A DNA stretch of 64,000 nucleotides. Origin: Candidatus Planktophila versatilis. GTDB lineage: Bacteria; Actinomycetota; Actinomycetes; Nanopelagicales; Nanopelagicaceae. The notes under the pieces were generated by a model. That model saw only the letters and a program-made list of their open reading frames with translations. It was not told the DNA's origin and did no database searches. Of the stretch, positions 28,197 through 35,427 are shown in pieces (position 1 is the stretch's first letter; each line of letters opens with the position of its first letter). The DNA lies in contig NZ_CP016778.1 in NCBI RefSeq assembly GCF_002288265.1, forward strand, positions 1,240,001 to 1,304,000, given 5' to 3'. The position numbers and the translations under genes were made by a program.

Positions 28197-29324
28197 TTAC
28201 TTTAGCTCTGAAACCCGTTCAGCAATCCGGTACTTCTTGATGTAATCACGGTCGAGTTCCCAACCGAGCCCAGGGGTGTCATTGAGCTGCATATACCCAT
28301 CTTTCAGCTTTGGACGGTTGGCGATCATGTTGTGCCAGATGGGATCTCGCATTGGGTGGAAGAACTCAAGGTAGGTACCGTGAGGAATGGATGCAAGTAG
28401 ATGTGAAGCTACTTGTGGCTCTTCATGGTGTGCCATCTTTACGTCATAAACAGTTGCGATAGCCGCCGCCCGGCGCCATTCAGTTGGCCCGCCAGACCAT
28501 GATGAGTCAAAGTTGCAGTAATCGATAGATCCGGTCTCCATCAGATCGCGGCAGCCTGCTGCTGAAAATTCAGTCTGTCCGGCAGTAACAGCGACGTTGC
28601 CGATATAGCGAACATCGCGCATCGCTTTCTTATCATTCTGCCAAATGCATGGCTCTTCAAACCATAAGAGATTATCGTCGGCAACTAAGTGTGAGAATTT
28701 AATTGCTTGCGGAACCGTGTAGCCCTGATTGGCATCTACTGCAATGCGGAACTTATCTCCACCCACACGTCGAGCTTCTTTAAAGCGCTTGGCATCCTCT
28801 TCTGGCTCAAGTCCACCAATTTTAAATTTCATTCCGGCAAATTCTTCTTTGAGTAGGTATTCAACTTCTTCTTGAATCGTTAAATCACTTCCGTAGTAGC
28901 CGCCGATTGTGATGACCGGAATCTTGGAGCGATAGCCGCCCCATAGCTTCCAGAGTGGTGCGTTATATGCCTTGCCAAGAAGATCCCACAAAGTCACATC
29001 GATAGAGGCAGTTGCCACTAATCCAAGGCGACGATCACGAAGAATGTCCCATGTTGCCGGGCGGCAGAGCTCCCACAGCTTTTCAATTTCAAATGCATCT
29101 TTACCCAAAATCAATGGGGCAAGCTCTTCATGAATAATATTGTCAATTTCAAGTAGCCCCGCATCTTCATCTCCCGCATAAGCCTCACCGACGAGGCCAG
29201 ATTTAGTGAAGATACGAGTGATGGTTGTCGAGCGGTGAGTCATCTTGTAGTGACTGCCCTTATAAACCCGCTCTAGGGGAACACGGACTGACTCAGTTTC
29301 AACACGAGTGATGGTTAGGTCCAC
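28197..29324 (-). CDS. Enolase-superfamily acid-sugar dehydratase-like protein, paralogue 2
   Basis: Mandelate racemase family protein of 375 residues, closely similar to the protein at 20629-21747 from VPLERVYKGSHYKM through to the ELDRDYIKKYRI C-terminus. Barrel residues are conserved: GMKFKIG, AVDANQGYT, WFEEPC, TAGQTEF (again GQ-E in place of GE) and HHEEPQVASHLLAS. The shared variations imply a common subfamily and related substrates. It is divergent from a LacI paralogue with an operator between them, the same pairing as the first copy. A role as an aldonate dehydratase is inferred from the superfamily; the specific acid is unknown. Confidence 0.84.
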   Translation of the reverse strand: MDLTITRVETESVRVPLERVYKGSHYKMTHRSTTITRIFTKSGLVGEAYAGDEDAGLLEIDNIIHEELAPLILGKDAFEIEKLWELCRPATWDILRDRRLGLVATASIDVTLWDLLGKAYNAPLWKLWGGYRSKIPVITIGGYYGSDLTIQEEVEYLLKEEFAGMKFKIGGLEPEEDAKRFKEARRVGGDKFRIAVDANQGYTVPQAIKFSHLVADDNLLWFEEPCIWQNDKKAMRDVRYIGNVAVTAGQTEFSAAGCRDLMETGSIDYCNFDSSWSGGPTEWRRAAAIATVYDVKMAHHEEPQVASHLLASIPHGTYLEFFHPMRDPIWHNMIANRPKLKDGYMQLNDTPGLGWELDRDYIKKYRIAERVSELK

Positions 29325-29349
29325 GTTGCACCTCCTGGGATAGTAAAAC

Positions 29350-29363
29350 TGGAAACGATTCCT
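29350..29363. promoter_or_regulatory. LacI-type operator variant between enolase-family gene and LacI
   Basis: TGGAAACGATTCCT, a CG-centred dyad with half-site TGGAAA, matching the reverse complement of the sites at 12667 and 18274 at most positions. It is 26 bp before the enolase-family start. Confidence 0.6.
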
Positions 29364-29413
29364 AATTCTAAGCAGGAATCTGCCTTTGTCAATATTTACC
29401 CCGGAAATCTTTT

Positions 29414-29430
29414 CTGGGAATAATTTCCAG
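29414..29430. promoter_or_regulatory. Inverted repeat upstream of the second LacI paralogue
   Basis: CTGGGAATAATTTCCAG is a 17-bp dyad with a single internal mismatch, 44 bp before the regulator start. It differs from the CG-centred sites and could be an autoregulatory operator. Confidence 0.4.
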
Positions 29431-29473
29431 GATTCATTCTCATTCCCTCGTGCCAGGACTACCCTGGCTGACC

Positions 29474-30490
29474 ATGGGAAAGAATCGAATCACGATTCAT
29501 GATGTTGCCGCCAAAGCTGGCGTCGCAATTTCTAGTGTTTCTAGAGTTCTCTCCGGCCATCGCGATGTCTCAGAGAAAATGCGCGAAAAAGTCGAGGCAG
29601 CAGTTGCCCAGCTTGGATACGAACCAGATCACTTGGCGCAATCACTGCGCAAAGGAGCTACCAACACGATTGGGTTCATGATTCGAGATATCACCAATCC
29701 CCTCTTTTCAATTGTTGCACAGAGCGCTGAGCACGAATTACGTAAAGCTGGCTATTCAATCATCTTGATTAATTCACATGGAGATTTAGATGCCGAGAAA
29801 GAGAATTTTGCACTCTTTAAGCGTCGCCGAATCGATGGTGTTATCGCTTCCCTTGTCTCCGAAGACTCTCCATATGTTCGCAACACGATTAATGAACTAG
29901 GTGCCCCAGTAGTGCTTTTAGATCGGGAAGTGACTGGACTCAACGCTAGCGCTGTAATCTGCGATCATGCGCAAGGCGTAAGAGAAGCCACAGCGGACCT
30001 CATTAAGAATGGCTACAAGCGAATTGCTTTTGTGTCAGGGCGAAAAGATGTCTTTATCTCTCGCAACAGAATTAAAGGTTATGAGCAAGCCTTATCGAAT
30101 GCAAAAATAAAAATTGATGAGGATTTAATTCGACTTGGTAAATTTGGGGAACAATTTGCATACGAACAAACTAAAGATTTGTTCTCTGGTAACAAATTAC
30201 CAAATGCGCTGATTACAGGTGGCATTGGTGCTTCAACCGGAGCACTTCACGCACTAAAAGAGTTAAAGATTAAGCCTGGGGCCGATATTGCCTTCGTCGC
30301 ACTAGATGAATGGCCCATGTTTGATCTTCTCTCCTCCGATTTATCCTCGGTCTACCGAGATCCGGAAGAGATGGGGCGGCAATCTGCGCGCTTGATGTTA
30401 GATCTCATTGCAGAAAAGGCCCCATCGCAAGCAGTTGTTCCCACAATCTACCGACCACGATCTAGTAGTAAGGCTCTCTCTCATGCATGA
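29474..30490 (+). CDS. LacI-family regulator, paralogue 2
   Basis: LacI/GalR-type regulator of 338 residues. The HTH ITIHDVAAKAGVAISSVSRV and hinge PDHLAQSLRKG are nearly the same as in the paralogue at 21861, and similarity continues through VIASLVSE and ITGGIGAS to DEWPMFDLL. ATG at 29474 places the HTH at the same distance from the N-terminus as in LacI proteins generally; an in-frame GTG at 29450 would add eight residues. It is divergent from enolase-family paralogue 2 and overlaps the MmgE/PrpD gene by 8 nt. It likely controls this divergent pair, with possible cross-talk to the other LacI sites. Confidence 0.88.
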   Translation: MGKNRITIHDVAAKAGVAISSVSRVLSGHRDVSEKMREKVEAAVAQLGYEPDHLAQSLRKGATNTIGFMIRDITNPLFSIVAQSAEHELRKAGYSIILINSHGDLDAEKENFALFKRRRIDGVIASLVSEDSPYVRNTINELGAPVVLLDREVTGLNASAVICDHAQGVREATADLIKNGYKRIAFVSGRKDVFISRNRIKGYEQALSNAKIKIDEDLIRLGKFGEQFAYEQTKDLFSGNKLPNALITGGIGASTGALHALKELKIKPGADIAFVALDEWPMFDLLSSDLSSVYRDPEEMGRQSARLMLDLIAEKAPSQAVVPTIYRPRSSSKALSHA

Positions 30491-31631
30491 TCCCAAACTT
30501 GGAAAGTTGATGATCGAAGCACTGACGCAAAACAATCTTGAAATCAAAGAAAACCGCCTTGAAATACTCTTCCAAGATTTTGTGGCCTCTGCTGTTTTAG
30601 GTGAAAAGCACTATGGGGTGAGCGCACCGGCGCTCTCCTCGGGCATTAGTGAAAGAGCTGTGACTTTAGGTCTCTATACCAGCGCACTTGATATGGATGA
30701 TGTGAATTGGAAAGTACTCACTCATCCAGGTTCAATCATCTGGCCTATCGCAACATCGATTGGAATCGAGCGCGGTCTGACGCTCAAGCAAGTCTATGAA
30801 GCTGCTGCCTACGGATATCGAACCGGGGCAACGATTGCCAATTTCTTTGGACCACTGCATAGATCTAAATGGCATGTCACAGCAACCAGTGGAGCATTCG
30901 CTGCAACAACAACTGCTGCAATCGCACTTGGGCTATCAAGAGAGCAACACGTAAAAGCACTACATATTTGCGCTATGAACATCGGTGGTTCTTCGCAAGC
31001 CGTTCTCGAGCGCAAGGGTGCCGCCCAAACAAATCGTGCTTCAGCTATTTCACTTGGAATTACAAGCGCTCATGCCGCACTTGTTGGCGCTCCACACGCA
31101 GAAGAAATATGGAGTGGGCCTCGCGGGCTCTTTGAGCTATTCCTTGTTGAAGGATCAACATCAGAAATTCTCAACGGTATCGATGGTGTGGCAATTCGTT
31201 TAATGGACGCAAATGGATTTGTTCATGCCGCCCTTGCTGCTGCATTGAAATTACGTGAAGTGCATAAAGAAAAAATCGAATCCATCACAGTCGTGCTCTC
31301 AACTTCTGTTGCCTCAATACTGGATGCCTCACAAGGCGGGCCGTGGTGGAACCCAGCTTATGCAGTTGCAGCGCTCTGGGAATCAGGAGATCCAACTAAC
31401 TTGCAAAGCGCCTCTGAATTTCTTGCTGTGACACACGTTGAATTTGAAGAGATGCCAATTGGCGCCGGAAAAGTGCGAATTAAAACAGCGAGTGGCGAGC
31501 ATGAGGAGTACGTGGAACTAGCGCCCGAAGAGAACACTTGGCGCGATGTTAAATGGGGCAATGCAGGAATCAGCAGTGCGGAAGATTCTTACAGACGGTG
31601 CTCAAGCTTTCCACTTGCCGCACTTCGATAA
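30483..31631 (+). CDS. MmgE/PrpD family protein
   Basis: Protein of about 382 residues of the MmgE/PrpD fold, which includes 2-methylcitrate dehydratase, cis-aconitate decarboxylase and some epimerases. Typical stretches are YTSALDMDDVN, HPGSIIWPIA, AAAYGYRTGA, WHVTATSGAFAATT and the small-domain FVHAALAAA. The ATG at 30483 overlaps the LacI stop; a longer reading to 30408 is antisense-like overlap and not family sequence. It ends inside the convergent Gfo/Idh/MocA gene (43-bp overlap). A dehydratase or isomerase acting on a carboxylic acid of the island pathway is plausible, but substrate cannot be assigned. Confidence 0.82.
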   Translation: MHDPKLGKLMIEALTQNNLEIKENRLEILFQDFVASAVLGEKHYGVSAPALSSGISERAVTLGLYTSALDMDDVNWKVLTHPGSIIWPIATSIGIERGLTLKQVYEAAAYGYRTGATIANFFGPLHRSKWHVTATSGAFAATTTAAIALGLSREQHVKALHICAMNIGGSSQAVLERKGAAQTNRASAISLGITSAHAALVGAPHAEEIWSGPRGLFELFLVEGSTSEILNGIDGVAIRLMDANGFVHAALAAALKLREVHKEKIESITVVLSTSVASILDASQGGPWWNPAYAVAALWESGDPTNLQSASEFLAVTHVEFEEMPIGAGKVRIKTASGEHEEYVELAPEENTWRDVKWGNAGISSAEDSYRRCSSFPLAALR

Positions 31632-32641
31632 GCAATATCCAAAGCTTCTACCGAGCGAGCGCCGAGTTCTCCTGGTGAGTAGTTCCTAAACTTCTCACCC
31701 TTACCCGCTGCAACAAGTGCGTCAATTGGTCCCTGACAGTTGTAATAACCGGCATCATCATCAAGATCTAATCTGATGTTTTCGCCTTTGTAATACAACC
31801 AGACCGCTGCCCGCTCAAGGTCCAAAAGGATTTGGCCATCAGAGCCAATAGCTCTTAATTCAAGTGCGTGGTAAGCCTTATGGGCTTTTGCGTGAGCAGA
31901 GCCACCAGAGACGGAACCGATTGCACCGCCTTCAAATCGATAACTGATCGCATCGTGCATTTCAACAGGAGCATTCATTGGATAAGACATCAAGGCGAAA
32001 CCAGACTCAGCTCTAGCACCAGTTGCCCACAAACCCATACCTAGTGCGTGAGAAAGCTGTGCCTGACCATATCCGCCGCCAGAAAGTGTTGGATCGGTCC
32101 AAGTTTTCTCATCAGGCAAGGATTCTGGTGTCGCATCCGGATAAGCACCTGTGTTGGAGAGAAGTTCTCTTGTCATAGAAGACATATGAATAGTCAGATG
32201 TTCTAAATCACCAATTCCATACTTTTCCATTAAAGCTTTCGCCTCTTGCATCATTGGCATGTAATTCCAACCAAAGGCAATGATGAGCTCTTTACCTACG
32301 CGCTTTGCGGTTGCATCAAGATCCCATGCATCTGTCGGGTTGATGGTTACTGGCTTTTCGCACATAACATGTGCGCCAGCCTCCAGCGCCGCTTTTGCAT
32401 GCTCATGATGTAATCCTGTTGGGCTACCAATCACGCAAATGTCTACTCCGGCATTTAATACATCGCGATAATCCTCAGAGGCGACTTTAAATCCATAACG
32501 ATCTGCAATCTTTTTCAGGATTTCTGGACCTTTACGTGAGATTCCCACAAATTCGAGGTCGTCATGATTTGCAAGATGCGGGAGGTGTGAAGCGATTGCC
32601 CAACTTCCAGCACCGATGACACCAACACGTACTTTTGCCAT
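31589..32641 (-). CDS. Gfo/Idh/MocA family oxidoreductase
   Basis: NAD(P)-dependent sugar oxidoreductase of 350 residues. The N-terminal Rossmann motif VGVIGAGSWAIASHLPHL, the family hallmark CEKPV at about residue 95 and the C-terminal alpha/beta domain are evident. Relatives include glucose-fructose oxidoreductase, inositol dehydrogenase and 1,5-anhydrofructose reductase. It is a single gene convergent with MmgE/PrpD, whose last 43 bases it overlaps. It closes the carbohydrate island. Which sugar it oxidises is not evident. Confidence 0.85.
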   Translation of the reverse strand: MAKVRVGVIGAGSWAIASHLPHLANHDDLEFVGISRKGPEILKKIADRYGFKVASEDYRDVLNAGVDICVIGSPTGLHHEHAKAALEAGAHVMCEKPVTINPTDAWDLDATAKRVGKELIIAFGWNYMPMMQEAKALMEKYGIGDLEHLTIHMSSMTRELLSNTGAYPDATPESLPDEKTWTDPTLSGGGYGQAQLSHALGMGLWATGARAESGFALMSYPMNAPVEMHDAISYRFEGGAIGSVSGGSAHAKAHKAYHALELRAIGSDGQILLDLERAAVWLYYKGENIRLDLDDDAGYYNCQGPIDALVAAGKGEKFRNYSPGELGARSVEALDIAYRSAASGKLEHRL

Positions 32642-32741
32642 TTTTATTATTCTTTCCCTTTGGGTGTGCCCAAGTATCTAATATTCCTATCAAAGGTCAA
32701 GAGTGCATTTCATATTTTTGCGTGAGAGAGGAAAGATTGAG

Positions 32742-32830
32742 CGGAGACGAGGAGATTTGAACTCCTGAAGGCTTTTACACCTTACCTCGTTAGCAGTGAG
32801 GCGCACTCGACCGGGCTATGCGACGTCTCC
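32742..32830 (-). tRNA. tRNA-Ser (anticodon GCT)
   Basis: An 89-nt type II tRNA with long variable arm. Acceptor stem GGAGACG pairs fully with CGTCTCC, discriminator G, T loop AGTTCAAATCT, and anticodon loop CTGCTAA gives GCT (AGC/AGU codons). The base pair closing the anticodon loop reads A-C, a mismatch. CCA is not encoded. Confidence 0.93.
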
Positions 32831-32888
32831 GAGTTGCAGGGCAAGTTTAGCGCCTCTGCCCAGGCATACCTAACCCCTGTATAAATGG

Positions 32889-32926
32889 CGAGAGAGCGGC
32901 CCGCTGTGTAGCGAACCGCTCTCTGC
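32889..32926 (-). terminator. Terminator of the PhoX-like gene
   Basis: Strong stem AGAGAGCGG/CCGCTCTCT with a 16-nt loop, 31 nt downstream of the stop of the gene at 32957. It lacks a long T-run. Confidence 0.6.
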
Positions 32927-32956
32927 CTTATTCAGTTGTAAATCTTCATTTACTTA

Positions 32957-34579
32957 TTAAGCAAATGTGACCTTTGTCCAGTCAACTGCAAGGTGGTAGT
33001 ACTGACCGCCTTCAATTGCCTTGCTATCAAGTGCCATCACTTCAGTTGTTCCAAGGCCAGCAACCAAATCTGGGCGTGCCACTGAAAGCTTTGAGTGAAC
33101 CTGTGCGTTCAAGAAGAAATGTGACTTTGTGTCGCCACTTGCCTTCAAGAACTTGTTGACGTTGATGATTCCTGATGATTCTTCATCTTGGGTGATGAAC
33201 TTTGCTGCACCTGTGATGAAGTACTGCTCGTCAAACTTTGCAATCTCGGCGAGCTTGCCATCAGAGATACGGTATGCAACTAGGCGAGCAATGTGAGCAT
33301 TGTTGCCTGGATCTTCCTGAATCAGGATGTAGTCACCATCAATGGTTAGGTTATCTGGCTTAGTAAGGTACGGAACTTCGGTACCGTTAAGCAGCATCTC
33401 AATTGTTGCACCCTTAAATGGATCCTTTGCATCAGCAAAAGTCATCTTCCAAAGTGCGCCACCATCACGTGAGTATGTAGCACCTGGACGTGGTGTTGTT
33501 GCTAGCGGATCCTTATTTGATTCTGTTGTAACGAAGTAGAAGACGTTTGGATTCTTTGAATCAAACTCGCCATCTTCGATACGTGAGAATGTCGTTCCGT
33601 TAGCTTGTGACATTGTTGCAAGCTTTCCGAACTTAGGGTTTGTGTTAACTTCATTGAAGCCAACCTTGATTTTTGTGCCCTTTGGGGCTGTGCGAACAGC
33701 GTTATCTGTGCGGTAGTTCTCTAGCGCAATTGTGTAGAGCTTGCCGTTTGTGAGGCCAGCCTTCTCAGCAAAGTTAGCTCCTGTTGTCTGCTTTGTACCG
33801 ACATACATGTAAAGCTGGCTATCTGTTGCGTTGCCATCTTCATTTCCCATAACAATCGTTGTCTTACCTGTACCTGGCTTTGTAAGAAGGTTCTCCCATG
33901 GAGCAAGACCCATCTTTGGAAGCTGGATTCCGTTACCGTCGACGTCGAATGCGAAAGCACGTGACTGGTCATCAGAGCCTTCTTCACCTGTGAGGTAGAC
34001 AGCATCCTTGTAACCGTAGGTAACTGTCTTCTTTGTCTTTGCATCTTTCTCGCTATACGCAAATCCACCTGCCGCGACCAAGTCACCTGAACATAGGCGG
34101 TTAATTCCGTTGGTGCCGATGATTGATCCATAAGCATCAGTGGCTGGAGTGCCTACTGGAAGTGACTGCTCCCATGTTGAACCCCACTTCTCGGTGGCGT
34201 AGTTGTAGTAGGACATGCTCTTCATCCAGCTTTCCATCTTTGTGATCTTCTTTGTTGCCGGATCGAATGTCATCTTTGAAATTGATGATCCCCATGTTCC
34301 GGTGTCTTTCTTATTTGCGATATCTGCACCAGTTGAGATTTCATGGTTTGAAAGCAGGGTCAGTGTTCCATCTGCGTTTTTCATCGCGCCCATTCCATCT
34401 GGAACTCCACGAAGTACTTCGTTTGAAATTTTGTCGCCTGTTGTTGCGATAACAGCAAGTGAAGCGGCATCTGTTGCGGGAATTAAGTAGACCGGCGCTT
34501 CTGCTGCAGATGCACTCTGAAGAACGAGTGATGATGCAATCACACCCGTAGATACAGCTGCGAAGAGTTTCTTCTTCAT
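32957..34579 (-). CDS. Exported PhoX-like (DUF839-type) beta-propeller protein
   Basis: Secreted protein of 540 residues. The N-terminus MKKKLFAAVSTGVIASS is a Sec signal peptide with a likely cleavage after SASA. The mature part has the PhoX/DUF839 flavour: LRGVPDGMG, TLLSNHEI, YLTGEEGSD, VMGNEDGN, FSRIEDGEFD and LTKPDNLTID followed by ILIQEDPGN. PhoX enzymes are calcium/iron phosphatases, and the acidic EDGE/EDPG segments would fit metal binding. Experimental activity of this divergent form is unknown, so alkaline phosphatase function is a family-based suggestion. AAGGAGT lies before the ATG and a perfect palindrome precedes it. Confidence 0.72.
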   Translation of the reverse strand: MKKKLFAAVSTGVIASSLVLQSASAAEAPVYLIPATDAASLAVIATTGDKISNEVLRGVPDGMGAMKNADGTLTLLSNHEISTGADIANKKDTGTWGSSISKMTFDPATKKITKMESWMKSMSYYNYATEKWGSTWEQSLPVGTPATDAYGSIIGTNGINRLCSGDLVAAGGFAYSEKDAKTKKTVTYGYKDAVYLTGEEGSDDQSRAFAFDVDGNGIQLPKMGLAPWENLLTKPGTGKTTIVMGNEDGNATDSQLYMYVGTKQTTGANFAEKAGLTNGKLYTIALENYRTDNAVRTAPKGTKIKVGFNEVNTNPKFGKLATMSQANGTTFSRIEDGEFDSKNPNVFYFVTTESNKDPLATTPRPGATYSRDGGALWKMTFADAKDPFKGATIEMLLNGTEVPYLTKPDNLTIDGDYILIQEDPGNNAHIARLVAYRISDGKLAEIAKFDEQYFITGAAKFITQDEESSGIINVNKFLKASGDTKSHFFLNAQVHSKLSVARPDLVAGLGTTEVMALDSKAIEGGQYYHLAVDWTKVTFA

Positions 34580-34598
34580 TTATTACTCCTTAGGTAAT

Positions 34599-34613
34599 AC
34601 CTCACGGTGAGGT
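34599..34613. promoter_or_regulatory. Perfect palindrome in the leader of the PhoX-like gene
   Basis: ACCTCAC-G-GTGAGGT, a 7-bp perfect inverted repeat around one base, 19 bp before the ATG and just ahead of AAGGAGT. It could be a regulator site or a small leader hairpin near the ribosome binding site. Confidence 0.4.
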
Positions 34614-34771
34614 TTGCGCGAAGTCTTTAGGTGAGAGTTATATTTCCAGTAACAACCAGGCAAATTGTTATCACTTTTTATATGAATGCATGGTGTTGCT
34701 TTTTGTCTCCATTAATACTGCGTTATCCTGGTGTTTACTTTCATCACCTAATTCCAGGGAATAATCGTTAC

Positions 34772-35383
34772 ATGTCACACTTCTCACGCAGACAGATTCT
34801 TCAAATTCTCACTGGAGTGGCACTTCTTGCCAACCCATTTATTGCTGAGGCTGCTCAAGTTCCGACTCTGAAGTGCACACGGGTGGGGCAAACGATTATT
34901 TGGCGGGATAAGAAATACACATGTGTGAAATCTGGTAACAAGCTAGTGTGGAATAAAGGTGTCCCGGTCACACCAGCCAAGCCAACTCCTTCGGCTACAA
35001 CTCAACCTTCCACGCAGCCAACTCCCACCACTTCAACTGCACCGCACCCTGCCTACACGCCTCCACCAGATGAGTTTGCGGTAGCGAAGAGTGCGAATCT
35101 AAAACTTAACCAGCCAATCTCGGTGAGTAACCCCTCACTTAATTACCCAGCGCGGGGTTACATCCTCATTCGCCGCGAAGATGGCGTCATTGCATTTAGC
35201 AATCGGTGCACCCACTTGGGGCGTGATGTCGAGATCTCTGGTTCTCAATTAGTCTGCTTTGCACATGGTTCATATTTTGAAGCGACGACCGGTAAGCCAA
35301 CTGGGGGTCCGGCGACAAGAAACCTCATCCTGCTACCCACGATAGAAAGGGATGGCACCATCTTCGTCGTTGATGCGCCTTGA
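34772..35383 (+). CDS. Exported Rieske-type [2Fe-2S] protein with surface-domain linker
   Basis: Small exported redox protein of about 203 residues. MSHFSRRQILQ followed by a hydrophobic stretch is a Tat-like twin-arginine signal. Next comes a compact segment with two cysteines (LKCTRVGQTIIW and KYTCVKSGNKLVW), then a Thr/Pro-rich linker (about residues 70-95), then a Rieske domain with cluster motifs CTHLG and CFAHGS and a C-terminal GPATRNLILLP. ATG at 34772 is chosen because it starts the Tat signal, with AGGGA upstream; a longer frame to 34631 has no family-like sequence. Function may be extracellular electron transfer; the partner is unknown. Confidence 0.83.
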   Translation: MSHFSRRQILQILTGVALLANPFIAEAAQVPTLKCTRVGQTIIWRDKKYTCVKSGNKLVWNKGVPVTPAKPTPSATTQPSTQPTPTTSTAPHPAYTPPPDEFAVAKSANLKLNQPISVSNPSLNYPARGYILIRREDGVIAFSNRCTHLGRDVEISGSQLVCFAHGSYFEATTGKPTGGPATRNLILLPTIERDGTIFVVDAP

Positions 35384-35427
35384 TACATCCATCTTGAACT
35401 TACTGCGGTAAGTCCTAGGATTGCACA

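Noticed and set aside
30408-30482. Longer start for the MmgE/PrpD protein
   Set aside because: These codons overlap the LacI coding sequence and encode nothing like the family; the ATG at 30483 fits.
34599-34650. PHO-box direct repeats (two CTCACC motifs) upstream of the PhoX-like gene
   Set aside because: The motifs are 24 bp apart, not the 11-bp periodicity of actinobacterial PHO boxes, and one lies in the palindrome.
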